Below, in pieces: positions 1-11,515 of a stretch of 64,000 bases of DNA. The first letter of the stretch is position 1, and each line of letters starts with the position of its first letter. A model generated the notes under the pieces. The model saw only the letters and a list, made by a program, of their open reading frames with translations. It did no database searches and was not told the DNA's origin. The stretch is from Apis mellifera (Eukaryota > Arthropoda > Insecta > Hymenoptera > Apidae). The stretch covers positions 3,629,032 to 3,693,031 of the forward strand of contig NC_037649.1 in assembly GCF_003254395.2 (NCBI RefSeq), given 5' to 3'. Both the position numbers and the translations under genes were made by a program.

Positions 1-190
1 GTAAATGCCAAGCAGCTTTTGCCCGGTTTCTGTTGCTCTATTGCTTATTACCGTCGTTGTATACCGTCATTCCAGCAACTTGTGTAACAGAATCTATTAA
101 GCTGAGTTGCAAGGCGGATGACTAAGCGTCGATTTTGTAAGCTCGAGAAACTGCTCGTGGAAACTCCTCTGTTGAAATGGAACATGCTTC
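1..190. other. Complex-sequence island at left edge
   Basis: This stretch has mixed base composition with several CpGs, unlike the A+T desert that follows. No open frame, RNA gene or motif is recognisable. It starts with GTAAAT, which could by chance resemble a splice donor, but nothing upstream is visible to test that. It may be the right part of a larger island cut by the window edge. Confidence 0.3.
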
Positions 191-1200
191 GTATGTCGTC
201 GTTTTACATTCAATTTTCTACGTGCTTATGTTCAATTTTGTTCCTTACTTCGCTATTGAAGGAATTAAATATTGTTACTCGAAAACACTGATAAGAAAAT
301 ATAATAATTTTGATGAAAATGAAAGTGTTACAATGTACTTTTTTAATATATTGATAAATGCAGACTGTTATTTCTTTAAAAGATATTAATTGTATAAGTT
401 ATTAGTTGAAAAGATATTTTAAGAATTGAATTTTATGTATAATATATTTTGTAAAATTCAAAAATATCTTCTTAAATAATAATTTCTTATTATAATTTAA
501 TAGTTCTTTTTATAAAAATAATATATTTTATGAAAAATGTTTTTGCATTAAATAATGTATGATTCTATGTAAAAAAAAAAAACTATTCTTTATATATTTT
601 CTATTTATAATATTATTAATAAGTTTATGAATTATTTGAAGATTTGATCATTTTTTTATGTAATTCATTTTAATTCTTTCATCAATGAAAGTTAATATAT
701 GTACGAAAAGTATAATAAATTACATATAGAATAATTATTTTTTGTAGGAAATTCAATTTATTCAATATATTTTAATTGAAAATTTATCCTTTATTTTATT
801 ATAAATATATATTTAAATAAAACAAAAACGTATTAAAATTTAGATACTTAATTGCACACTCTTAAAATGATCAAAAAAAATATCAAAAAAAAATTATTCT
901 ACATCATAATTTATAATCAGCCTATCGATTAATTCCACACTGATCTTAATAAATTTAAAATATGTCATAAAGAGTTTAATTTTAAGCAATTTTCTTTTGA
1001 TCATTGATTTCATCTTCTTAAAATACTGTACAATCCATTACACTCATTAAAATTTCTTTAAAAATAAATTTAAAAATAAAAGCTTGTTCATAAACATTTC
1101 CTTCGATGAAATGAAAATGAAAACAACATATCAAAACGAAAAAAAAAAAAAGATTCGCATCGCAAAAAAAAAAGAAGGAAGAAAGAAAGAAAGAAACATA
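191..1200. other. A+T desert, no gene seen
   Basis: Low-complexity A+T-rich sequence with homopolymer runs. The right end (about 1138-1196) is almost pure purine on the + strand and finishes in a short GAAA microsatellite (about 1173-1196). The 70-codon frame starting at 177 is A+T-driven and resembles no protein I know. Confidence 0.6.
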
Positions 1201-1660
1201 AAATTATGAATCTACCAACAATGAATACTTCCTACGAGAGATACTTAAATTTCAAACACGACACACTCCCAAAGGAAGCGTATACTTATCCAAGAAGCAA
1301 ATTTCGCGCGATTCCATGGATGCTTCGCTCTTTTTCCCATAGCGTGTGTCACGGTGTTGAACTTTGGGCCTTTGTGTGCCGCACGAAATTACACGGCCAC
1401 CGTTTGTTACCGCCGACATAATACGTCGTTAAGTCCCGTCAATGAACTTCCTTATTTAACGGTGCGCAACTGGACGCATTGAATCCCTTGATTCCGTCAT
1501 ACCACGAACTCTTCGAGTTTCTCTCGTTTACGCCTCGACGTAGCGTCGACCTGCTTGATGTAAATTGATCATTTGCATTAGGCGTATCTTTGCTCGTTGA
1601 GCGAGCACACGGGCTACGAATGAGCCTCTCGAGACAGCGATGTGTAACTAAGTGTATACT
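1201..1660. other. CpG-containing island with two short hairpins
   Basis: Complex sequence with frequent CpG. Two short perfect inverted repeats lie inside: TCGACG (1535-1540) against CGTCGA (1544-1549), with a 3-base loop, and TGCTCG (1591-1596) against CGAGCA (1602-1607), with a 5-base loop. A 71-codon open frame at 1206-1421 has no recognisable domain. A regulatory or conserved noncoding role is plausible but inferred only from composition. Confidence 0.3.
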
Positions 1661-1665
1661 TGAAT

Positions 1666-2224
1666 TATATACAGGGTAATCCGAAATTCATGATATAAAC
1701 GTGATCAGGGAAATTCTGGGGTTCGAAATGAAAGGAAAATCAAGAATAATGAAATTGTCAAAGGAGGCTTTGTTTTCGAGTAAATCAAATTTGACAATTT
1801 TTCAAATATAAGTAAAATTAGCTAATTTTCTATAGGAATAGGGAATAGATTGAGAGATTAGAAATTATTCTATGGATAAACATAAGCAAAATATGTGTAG
1901 AGTAGATTTTTTTTTTTCATTCAAGAATTAATTTTCAGGAAAATCGAATTTGAAAATTCATCGATTATAAAATATGTGTTTAATTTGGATTTTCTCAAAA
2001 ACAAGGACTTAAGTAATAAAATTTTATTCTGTATTTCTTACTTATTTTCATATGTAGAATCATTTATTGATAGATCAAGAATTAGTTGATTTCATTTGAA
2101 AAATTTTCAAACTTACATAAAAAAAATTTATATTCTATATTTTCATTTTATTTTGAGCCATAGAATTTCTTTTTATTCAATTCAATTTTATTTGCATCTT
2201 GAATTAAAGACCACCTTATGTATA
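1666..2224. repeat. Dispersed repeat with inverted ends and internal inverted arms (copy A)
   Basis: The element is bounded on the left by TATACAGGGTAATCC and on the right by GACCACCTTATGTATA, which are degenerate inverted complements (TATACA..GGT..TC). Inside, GGCTTTGTTTTCGAGTAAATC (about 1764-1784) recurs as a diverged inverted copy near 1990-2010. The block at about 1867-1910 (ATTCTATGGATAAACATAAG) also recurs inverted near 2025-2080. Similar words occur in the same order at 15306-15612. This suggests a non-autonomous DNA element with fold-back arms, now decayed. No open frame supports a transposase, and I do not recognise the family. Confidence 0.6.
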
Positions 2225-2410
2225 CCATATTGTATGCTACTCGGATTTTGATATAGCGGTTGGAGGATGAAATTGAATGAGAGAAGTATGATTCAAATGT
2301 TAGGAGTTATTGGATTGGTAAGAAAGTAATATTGGTTTTGCGAATGCGATAAGTCTTTGCTTTGGAACCGTTTCAATTTTGCATAAGCATTCTTCATTGT
2401 GTGATCTATT

Positions 2411-2572
2411 TGTAAGTCTTTCTCCTTTTCATTAATCACTGAATGTCTATTGATTAGTAAATAAAATTATTAATCTGTTGATTGTTATTGTAAGTCTTTT
2501 TCCTTTTCATTAGTCATTGAATGTCTATTAATTTTAGATTAATAAATAAAATTATTAATCTGTTGATTGTTA
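2411..2572. repeat. Two-copy tandem duplication, unit about 80 bp
   Basis: Copy 1 (2411-2488) and copy 2 (2489-2572) share TGTAAGTCTTT, CCTTTTCATTA, GAATGTCTATT and a common tail containing AAATAAAATTATTAATCTG. They differ by a few substitutions and a short insertion in copy 2 (near 2531-2540), so the duplication is fairly recent but not new. Confidence 0.9.
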
Positions 2573-3985
2573 GTTTTCAATTATGATATAATCAAATTAT
2601 GATTAATTATGATTCATTTGTTAATTTTTTTCTTAATGTCGTAGTTATAAACTCTTACGTATTTCTTTAATATATTTTTCTTAACGATACTCTTCTTTTT
2701 TATCTAATTGTAGGTCATAAAAATTTGCAAAATTTTAATAATTTAATTTAATATAATATAAATTTTAATTTATTAAAAAAGGCAATGCACCAACTCATAA
2801 TGCATGGATGAAACTATATGAAAAAAAAACAGGATGATTTAGAATAAGATGAATCATATAGAAAAAAATAGTTTGACATTCAGAAGACATTCTATATTTT
2901 AATTATTTCGTTTGTTTAATTCAAAACTTTTAGGCTTTTTTGTGATAAAATTCATTCGTAATCTTTAATTTCTATAATGAATTTAAGAAATTGGATTTAT
3001 TGTTCAATGCTGTACAATTGAATAAGAAAATAAAAAAACGTTAAGAAAAAGATAAAAATATTTATTATATAATTATAAGATTTGAATATTTATTGTAAAT
3101 TTTCAAAAAAAGTCAAATATTTCAAAAAATGTTGAATTTTCAATGACTTTCTCTTGATTTTTTATTTGACTTTTAAAATAATGAAAAACAAATAAGGAAA
3201 AACAAATTATGAAAAAAAATAACAAAATTTTCCTCTAATTTATTGAGATAGTCATTCTTGAAATACAGAAAAAGTTTTAGTTCAATTTTTTTAAATAATC
3301 AATGAAAAAATCGTGATATGTTAATATAAAACTATTATACATATAATGTTATCAATATATTAATTACAACAAATAAGGTGAAATGACTGATTACAAATAT
3401 TTTATTTTCATAACTATAAAAAAACATACGAAAATACTTTTGATAAAATTAATACTGATTTTTATTCAGAGCAAAAATTTATATAATAATTATATATAAT
3501 ATATTTAATTATTTTCATAATGATATATTTAATGATTCAATATATATATATATATATATATATTTAATTATTTATTATAGATGTTATATATTGTTATATA
3601 TTGTTAAATTTAATGTTATCCATAATAGCAACATTTCTCAATTTTCTTGCCGCATGATCCAGTATTTATTGATATCATGCTCCAAATGTACTATAAAATT
3701 TTTTTAAAAAAACCATATACATATTATGTAATCTGAATAAATATATGAATACACAAATTATACATATGTATTTGAAAATTATTTACACAAAAATCAACAT
3801 TTAATGGATTTTATTTTTATTGAAATTTTTATTACAATTAAATTTTAACCGATATTTTTAAACATCTATTATTTCTCGATTCTCAATTAAAAATTTAATA
3901 TAGAATCATGATTTATAGTTATATAAGTCAAAGAAGTTGCGAAGTCAATAAAATCATCAACATCTTCAATAAAATCATTCGTTAT
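2573..3985. other. A+T desert with TA microsatellite
   Basis: Very A+T-rich sequence with no supportable gene or RNA. A pure TA run occupies about 3540-3563. A slightly more complex patch at 3640-3690 has no recognisable motif. Confidence 0.6.
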
Positions 3986-4410
3986 ATCATCGCCACGTTA
4001 AACGCAAATCCATAATAGTATATACCACAATGTATACAGACGACGAGTCAATTCATTTTTCGCGCTTAAAAGGTTACGGGATTAATATGAGTCTATATGG
4101 CGAATACGTGTGCATCGCAACCATCGTCGTCGCTTATATATATATACATATATTCGCATGCTGTACCAATTGAATTCGATAAACCCGGACGTTTAATCCA
4201 GATTTTAGCCGGCATCTGATGAGCTAAAATGAACTTTCAGCCGATTGATCTCGAAATTGATTCGATGAGAATCAAGAGAGAACTTCCATGCGCATTTCCA
4301 GCTGTCTGGCATGCTTTAATATCTCTTATTATCGATTCTCTTCCAACGACCGATCGATATCCACCGCTATCATGACTATTCTGCACGATACATACAGGTA
4401 GAGAATAACG
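3986..4410. other. Complex island, putative regulatory DNA
   Basis: Contrasts sharply with both flanks: CpGs, few homopolymers, and words such as CGATTGATCTCGAAATTGAT. A short TA run (about 4137-4150) interrupts it. No open frame of note. It could be a conserved noncoding element; that is inferred from composition and would need comparison with another bee genome. Confidence 0.3.
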
Positions 4411-5125
4411 TGAACAATTTTATTTGTCCAAGTGTCATAATCGTTACTTCATATTTCATATTTTTAATAAACGGATAAATGAGAATTTATGATATGATAA
4501 ATCAAATTAATACAAAATTTTTTTGCTGGTAATAAAATAATTTTTTATTATTGTTTCGGTAATCATATTATGAAAGTATTGATATCATAAATCTAATAAT
4601 ACTATAAATCTAATAAATGAACTATCAACTATTGGATATATATATGTATATATGGATTTAGAAGGGATGCTACAATTTCCACTATCTTATGAACATCTCC
4701 TGCTCCAGAGTTGAATACTAACTAAAGCTAAAAAATTAATTATTTGCAATTTCGAATAAGTAATAATTTTACTTAAAATGCTTAATTTATTCATAGTTAT
4801 TATTAGTTAATTTTATTTATATAAATTATTCAGCACTACACGTAAAGGTCAAATTAACTGCAATTATACTTTCTGTTTGTGAATAATAAACATTAGTAAT
4901 AACGTTATTCTTAATTTTCACTGTTAAAATTTTAGCTATCTCTATTCATTTAATGATCATATCTATTTTTGTCATTGGCTAGATAATCTACGAATAATAT
5001 ATTTCCTTCTCTCTTTTTTCTTTTGGCTAATTTGTATTCTTAAATAGTTCTAAAAACATTACGCTGTCTTTTTATATAATAATTTGAAATTTTGAAATAC
5101 TTAATAATCTTAATAAACGCGAGTA
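4411..5125. other. A+T desert, nothing recognisable
   Basis: Low-complexity A+T sequence without a supportable gene, RNA or repeat beyond short TA runs. Confidence 0.6.
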
Positions 5126-5470
5126 TTTTTCTTCTTTTTTTTTTTTTTTGTGCCACGTCGAGCTTTCTGCAGCATATACGAAATAACGAGAAAAACGGAT
5201 CCATGACGAGAACGGAAGACGCAATCGGGACTCAGGGAGTCGAGAGGGAAAAGTAGGTCGAAATTGTTCGATAAAATCTTCGTTCCATATACGGGCTTCG
5301 TTTTCAACGGAACTGGTTCTGTCTTTACTTCGCTTTGAAATTTATTAAGAACCTCATTCTATGAGCGAATGCACGGTTCTGGCCCTAATTCAAAGGACGA
5401 TGAAGGATTTTCTTTTTTCTCTTTTTAGACTTCAAACGAAGTAGGTATTACGTAGGATGGATTGAGGGAT
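5126..5470. other. Small complex island with poly-T edge
   Basis: Begins with a poly-T tract (about 5136-5150) followed by about 300 bp of mixed-composition DNA with CpG. The minus-strand 65-codon frame at 5110-5307 ends in poly-lysine translated from the T tract, which argues against it being a real protein. No motif identified. Confidence 0.3.
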
Positions 5471-6488
5471 GAAAGTTAATAATTTCATTTTTGAATATAG
5501 TTATACAGAAATTTCGATATATGACAAATAATATCTAACAACAAAAATTATTAATAAAGAATGTAAAGCGTATTATATATTAAAATCACACAAATATTTG
5601 AACGTATTATAACTATCGTTTATAACGGTCGATAGTAACATGATTTTATTTTTAAAAAAATTAAGATATTTATTGAACTAAATTATAATAGATATTAAAT
5701 GAAACGAAGCTTAAATAATCTTATCTTCGCATAAAGAAGTTAAAAATAAATAAAAATAAGATTTTTACAAATTAAGGATGATTCTTTATCGCAATTATGA
5801 CAAACATATAAATCACTTTTAATGGATTTTTAATCTCTATACTCAATGCATTGCACCCATATTTCATTTAGTAAACTGATAAACAAGACAATAGTATTCT
5901 TTATCAAATATTCCGTATTGCTTTCAATTGCAAACATACACAATCGTCTTCAATCATGTTTTATTAAATCAGAAATTTTTATTGATATAACAGATACATG
6001 TTAAATAACAATCGCTGTTACATTTAGAAAGATTAAATGAAAGATCAAAAGAAAAAAATAGATTTAAGAAATATTTATAATTTTAAATTATTTTAATAAT
6101 ATAGAAATTAGTTATAATTATAGAAATAATCATAATTATTCTCTTCATTGTATTAATAAAATCCAATTGGAAAACAATGACAAGTTTTTATTATATAAAA
6201 ATAAAAATGTTTATATTAACATATACGATATTATTAAAAATTTTATCTAATTAAAAATACATAATATTATTGTTTTCCTTATTTTGTAATCGCAATAATT
6301 ATTATAAAGTATATTCACCTAATATTACAATGATTCATTATTTTTATCCGTATATAATAAAATGTATATAAAAAATGTTTTATGTATAGTTGAATAATTT
6401 CAAGAAGGGCAGATTCTAATGTTATTAACTTTTTGTAGATACGTAAAGAACACGTAAAGGTTAAACTGATCGATTAACTTGACTTTCA
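5471..6488. other. A+T desert
   Basis: No gene or RNA seen. One short inverted repeat, ACTATCG (5612-5618) against CGATAGT (5630-5636), is present and may be chance. Confidence 0.6.
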
Positions 6489-6560
6489 TAAAAAAAAAAA
6501 TATTAATCTATTTATATCGAAAAATCATTAATTTAAGAGATATCTTAATTTGAATTTCAT
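6489..6560. repeat. Single arm of the fold-back repeat family
   Basis: Matches the left arm of the fold-back at 26500-26665: AATATTAAT, then TTTATAT, AAAAATCATTA, TTTA, then GATATCTTAA in place of AATATTTTAA. No inverted partner is visible nearby, so this is a solo or truncated copy. Confidence 0.55.
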
Positions 6561-6953
6561 AAAACTTGCATAAAAGATAAGGAACACGCGAAATGATATT
6601 CGCCTTTCGTGCTTTTATAACATAAAATTATACCCTCTATAAATACCATGAATATCTAACATTATACGAACTGCTACGTAAGCACTTGAAGTTATAATCA
6701 GTTTCTTTATTTAATTTTCTCTTTATTTTTATTTATTTATATGGATAACTAATCTAGTTTTGAATTAATTATAAATGGATAAAAATTAAAAGATACAAAA
6801 TGATTAATTATTATGATATAAGCTTTTAATACATTTCAAGATGTAGCTATTTATATTTTCAATATAATTAAACCAAAATTCATTATCATAACATATGATT
6901 TCTATCCATTTTGTCCAATATTATCCAAAAATTATCATATATTATCATATATT
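6561..6953. other. A+T-rich stretch, no gene
   Basis: A slightly more complex patch at about 6570-6700 (GGAACACGCGAAATG and similar) grades into A+T desert. No reading frame or motif supported. Confidence 0.5.
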
Positions 6954-7051
6954 AAATAATAAAATATGCATATATTGTTTTTATACATTTTCAGATATAT
7001 ATATATATATATAAATAATAAAATATGCATATATTGTTTTTATACATTTTC

Positions 7052-7071
<20 letters not shown>
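6954..7071. repeat. Near-exact 59-bp tandem duplication
   Basis: A 59-bp unit containing AAATATGCATATATTG and TTTTTATACATTTTCAG is repeated back to back (offset 59) with no difference I can see in the non-TA part. It runs into the TA microsatellite that follows, so slippage or unequal exchange at the TA tract is the likely origin. The identity suggests a very recent event or an assembly artefact. Confidence 0.9.
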
Positions 7072-7101
<30 letters not shown>

Positions 7102-7208
7102 AATTTCATTTTATGCTATTTTATGCCATTTTTATTTTTCGTTTATTCCATACCTCATTATTTTCGAATTCAGAAGAAATTTTTCATTAAAAAAAAAAAA
7201 AAAAAAAA
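7054..7208. repeat. TA microsatellite and downstream poly-A
   Basis: TA run at about 7054-7097, then about 90 bp of A+T sequence, then about 20 consecutive A at 7189-7208. The 76-codon frame at 7025-7255 is an alternating Tyr-Ile product of the TA tract and not a gene. Confidence 0.9.
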
Positions 7209-7830
7209 TTGCACAAAACGTGAATGAAATGTTCTCACGTGAGGCATATTTCTAACCGAGCCACTCGATGAGATTAAAGCGTTAATTGCACTGGGTCGCG
7301 CCGCGAAAATAAAGTGGCAATTACGCGGCATCGGTCAACGAAATATTTCCCTCATTTTGTTTCTTCTTCTTTTTTTCTTTTCATTCCCTTTATCTCCCTT
7401 TATTCTGTCTTTATCGTCCCATTATTTCTCATCATTTCCCTCTTTTTTCCGCTAAACACTCAGAGATAGGATTAAAAAAAAAAAAAAAGGAAGAAAATAT
7501 GTGAACGAAAAGAACGAAAGACTATCGAAAACGAAATGCAACCGAGGATCGACGGCCAATTAAGCTGATTTATTATTTTAATTGAACCGTTTAATTGGCC
7601 ATCTGATTATTCGCCAGCCTACGTGATTTGAAACTAACGGGGAACCAGTTCGAACCTTCTAATCGATACGTCCACACGGTTGGGCACACGCTTGCGTACT
7701 TCCGGTCCTACGCACGTGTGCTCTCTTTGTTTCATCTGACTTCGATTATGTTCGATTCCGATGTGGAAATTTCATGCGAACAGGATTTTACGCGTGAGAA
7801 ACCGAAAAAGAGAGAAAAAAATTTTTAATT
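7209..7830. other. Complex CpG-containing island
   Basis: Mixed composition with words such as GGGTCGCGCCGCG (about 7291-7303). A pyrimidine-rich stretch lies at 7360-7450, and CGAGGATCGACGGCC at about 7542-7556. The 66-codon frame at 7628-7828 is open but family-less. Putative regulatory or conserved noncoding DNA, by composition only. Confidence 0.3.
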
Positions 7831-8225
7831 CGAAATCGAAATTATATATATGATGTTAATTAATAAACTTTAATGGATGTAAAGATGGCGTAAATGGTTT
7901 CCAAATAAAATTAATAGAAAATTTTATCACAGATATCTATTTTCGAATATATCTAATATATCGCAGATGCGAAAAGATATTTCGCTACAGTGATGTTATC
8001 AAATAAATGAGATATGTCGCATATTTTTATCATTAATAAATATACTTCATTCGAAAATTTGAAATAAGTAGAAATAAAGAGTAATTTATATTTTTTATAA
8101 ATCAATCCTCTTATTTTTATTTTGTATGAAAATATATATAATGAGAATACAATGTGTATAACAAAAAGTGCGATGCGAGATATCTTAACAAATATTTATT
8201 TTCAAATTTACGTTTCTCTTAAACT
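7831..8225. other. A+T desert
   Basis: No gene, RNA or notable repeat seen. Confidence 0.6.
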
Positions 8226-8574
8226 TAAAAATGGCGAGGATGAAAGATCTATGAGATGTTGAAAGCACCCCAAATACTCGAATCTTGCCTTAAAATCTCG
8301 GGAGCTACCCCCTCACCCCATCCTAAGAACCACTGTACCGATAAATCGAGCCGCTATCATCGTAATTTACATCAGAGCGCCGGAGATGGCCAATATTACG
8401 CTTGTATAATAACAACGAGACGCAACAACAACACTATGCCCAACCTCCGTATAATAATACCCAGAGCTTGTCGCTGAATCGCGTCCACACAGCGATATTG
8501 CTGAACAACACCAACGTATCCACTCACACTTTCGAGGATACATCTCTCGCTCCATATATGTATATACACGCATA

Positions 8575-8577
<3 letters not shown>
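8226..8577 (+). other. Island with an Asn/Gln-rich open frame (possible exon)
   Basis: In one frame, 8366-8576 is open for 70 codons and ends at TAA. From about 8408 it reads like ordinary protein, with NNNETQQQHYAQPPYNN and then SLSLN. There is no early Met in that frame, but CATCAG just upstream (8370-8375) could serve as a weak splice acceptor. In a neighbouring frame a 73-codon ORF (8256-8477) overlaps. The N/Q codons come from AAC/CAA repetition, so low complexity alone could explain it. I do not recognise a gene; it could be a terminal exon, a pseudogene piece or chance. Confidence 0.15.

Positions 8578-8579
<2 letters not shown>

Positions 8580-8608
<29 letters not shown>
8580..8608. 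repeat. TA microsatellite
   Basis: Pure alternating TA run inside an otherwise complex island, separating its two halves. Confidence 0.95.
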
Positions 8609-8614
<6 letters not shown>

Positions 8615-9130
8615 AACATGTCCAGTATACAGTCCCTTGTTCGTGTACTTGGTGCGCTCGCGTGTAACTTGGAGGGTCTACGGCGCGTATAATGTAGCCT
8701 TCGAACAATGCGAGGAACTAGCGGCCCATTATAACCGGAGGGTATTGTACCGGATGTCTCGAGCCGCGCACACGATGTCCCCGACGAAAGCGGTCTGCAG
8801 CACGCTGCGTTTCGCACCCACGCACACTCAGAAATCGTCGGCCGATATAGCCGAGTGCATGCGTGCGTCATTACAGTTCCCCGATATGCCGGTTGCGTGT
8901 ACGCGACTTGCCTTAGGAGCGCCATGTGCTCGCAACATGTTCGTTCCGTCATCGAGGATTTCACGTTAACCGGCTTACATTTTTGGATCTGTAATCTTCG
9001 ACCGCCTTCTGTGCTCTCGTTGTTAAATACGATCGATACGACGAAGAGGGAGAACAATGCTCGATGTCATAGATTTAATAAAAATCTCGCAATTTTATTC
9101 GTTCTCGTGTATGTAATAGTTTTTAGAGAA
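8609..9130. other. GC/CpG-rich island
   Basis: One of the most CpG-rich stretches of the window (for example CGGCGCGTATAATG and CGAGCCGCGCACACG). Long frames are open on both strands: 177 codons minus at 8524-9057, 110 codons plus at 8637-8969. That is expected where A+T-rich stops are rare. Neither translation shows a domain, and the minus frame finishes by reading the TA microsatellite as a Tyr-Ile run. A promoter or enhancer is more plausible than a coding exon, but this is inference. Confidence 0.35.
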
Positions 9131-9340
9131 TAGCGCAACAGAGTTTCTAAACTATAAAATAACGAAGACTTTATATATATGTATTATTTATTGAGGTTAA
9201 ACGAATAAAAGAAAGTAAGTATTATGTGACGGAAGAATTAATTTAAGAGTCACATTATTCATTGTGACATAGAAAATTGAACAAGATAAACAAAAGAGGA
9301 AAGGTTTTATTAGATTCGTAAATTTACAAAGGAAAACTTA
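9131..9340. other. A+T-rich flank
   Basis: No gene or repeat recognised. Confidence 0.5.
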
Positions 9341-9344
9341 TTGA

Positions 9345-9445
9345 TATTTTGACTTCGCAACTTTTTACGATTAGACTATTCGGATACGAACTCGAACGAT
9401 CCTAGCCGAACTTGAACGAATTAGAAAAACATATCGAATTAAGTA
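9345..9445. repeat. Dispersed CGAAC-type repeat, copy 1
   Basis: Contains CTTCGCAACTTTTTACG, then ACGAACTCGAACGATC and CTAGCCGAACTTGAACG, then a TTAGAAAAA tail. The same words occur in the same order at 21085-21180. This implies two diverged copies of one repeat of about 100 bp. Family unknown. Confidence 0.55.
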
Positions 9446-10430
9446 ATCTTACCGTATATGCACTTAAGAAAAATAAAACATTTTAATACTATTTTACTTT
9501 CGAAAACTTTCTATCTGGTATTTTTTCATTTTTAAAATAGAATAAATTGTTAAGAAACAATGAATGTTAAAAGTGACATTTCAAATTTTCATATGATATT
9601 AATAATTTTTCTTATGAAAAATTAAAAATAAAATAAATAAATAAAGTACTAATTTATAAAATGTTAAAAATTCAGAATATCTACTAAATGTGACAAAAAT
9701 TTTGTTCTATATATATATAAATATATATATTGCTTTCATTTTCTATAAGGATTTATAATCAAATTTAATTTATTTTTTCAAACAAGGAATATAAAAAAAA
9801 ATTGTTTAAATATTTCAAAATGTTCAAATAAGATAATTAAGTAAAAAAAATCATATTATCATTGTATTATTGTAATATTTAGATTGTCCTTTGTATATTT
9901 ATAGGAAATTTAATATAAAAATTCATATAATATGCAAAAATATAAACAAAACGAATTATTTATAATTAAATATATATGTATTTAATATAATTAAATTACA
10001 TTATAATTTAATTTATATTTTAATATATTAAATTATTAATATATTATAATATAATTAAATTATAAATGTTATAAATAATTTTTTGATATTTCATTTTTTT
10101 TATCGAAATGTAAAGATAATCTTAAATTTTTTAATAATATAATAATGTAATTCAAAAGAATATTAATATTGATATAAAATCATAAATAATTATCGTGATA
10201 TTTTTTAAAATTAATTTTTAATTTAAACAGTATTCAAAATGTTGCTTATATTATAATCAATATAAATATGTATGCGATTAATATATATACAAATATATAC
10301 AAATAAAAATTTACGTCATTATATAATTCAACAATCCGATTTTTTAAAATGTATTTTTAATTACTGTACGTGACTTCCAATAATTTTTATTCTTTAAATG
10401 CCTTTAAAAAAGATATATAATCAAGTCAAA
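9446..10430. other. A+T desert
   Basis: Low-complexity A+T DNA with many short TA and TAA runs. No gene or RNA seen. Confidence 0.6.
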
Positions 10431-10955
10431 TCTAGAGAACGTGTCAACCGTGAAATTTATTCCCTATACTCGATCTATCGATTAAGGAATAATCTTTGCA
10501 ATAGTTGACGTGCTTGCCATACATAACACGCAGAATAACACATTATTAAAATTGTTTATACCGATAAAAATAAAAATAATTTCTTGTGCGAGACAAGAAA
10601 ATTTAGATAGAATATTTATATGCTATTAATGATTTCTCGAAAAAAGATCAATTATTTAAGTTTACAATTAATTTTTAATCCATTTTTATTTAACATTTAA
10701 TATTAAAAATAAATAAAAACTTTATATCATAAAAAAAAATTAGAAAAACAATTTTCATTTGAAACACTTTTCTTACATAAAAAAATTTATAAATAAATTC
10801 AGTGACGCAATTAAATAACTCAACTTTTATATATTAGTTAAAATAAAATCAAATTTAACAAAGGCAATCAAAACTTCTAAAATAAAATCTTCTACAAAAT
10901 CCCATAAATTTCCATAAATTTTCTATAATAAAATATTCACTTTCATCCCTATTCT
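10431..10955. other. A+T-rich, weakly complex stretch
   Basis: A short complex patch at about 10431-10520, then A+T desert. Nothing recognisable. Confidence 0.5.
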
Positions 10956-11515
10956 TGCTCCAATCCTCTATACATTTACTCCATTAACAAGAAATAAACA
11001 GAGCGTACCAGGGACAGTGTATTCCACTAATTTTAGGATTCCATTACACGGATAACGAGTTTTGAAAATCGATCGATCGGTCGGGCCAGAAGGCCGCAGG
11101 GGCAATTGCTTATTCAATAGGTGCTCGTTTCGCGGCCATTCAAAGCAATCCCTCGAGTAATTCGTGTTCTCGTAATTCAGACGTGTACACAGAGCGGCGG
11201 AGAGGTGCGAGAAACTCGTTAAACTTGGAAAAATAAAAATACACGCGACACTGCAGTTCTCTCTTTCTCCCACTCTCTTTCTCTTTTACATCCCCCTAGT
11301 GATATTCCTCTAGTGGAAAGTAGTAATCGGGGTCGAACCGTTTCCAGACACGGAGAAATCGGCGCCGTTTGTTTCTACGGCGAAACAGATGTTGCATTCA
11401 CCGATTTTTCTCACTGTGATCGTGCACACATTTAATTTCGCCGAATCCCTTTCTCGGCTCGCGTCTTCTTGAGAAATATGGCGGCTGTCTTGACTCACCT
11501 ATTAGTCCCTTAACG
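10956..11515. other. GC-richer island
   Basis: Complex sequence with CpG, including GATCGATCGATCGGTCGGGCC (split here for reading: GATCGATCG at about 11069 followed by GTCGGGCC) and AAATCGGCGCCG (about 11356-11367). Minus-strand open frames of 101 codons (10968-11273) and 62 codons (11310-11498) show no domain. Putative regulatory DNA, inferred from composition. Confidence 0.3.

Noticed and set aside
1..6. GTAAAT at the window start as a splice donor
   Set aside because: No upstream sequence to show an exon; the word is common in A+T-rich DNA.
7025..7255. Tyr-Ile repeat protein
   Set aside because: Translation of the TA microsatellite and poly-A tract.
8524..9057. 177-codon minus-strand open frame, longest in the window
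   Set aside because: It ends in a Tyr-Ile run from the TA microsatellite, overlaps open frames on the other strand, and shows no domain; CpG-rich composition explains the lack of stops.
11325..11400. GGTCGAACCG word resembling a tRNA T-arm
   Set aside because: No matching acceptor, D-arm or anticodon stem can be built around it.
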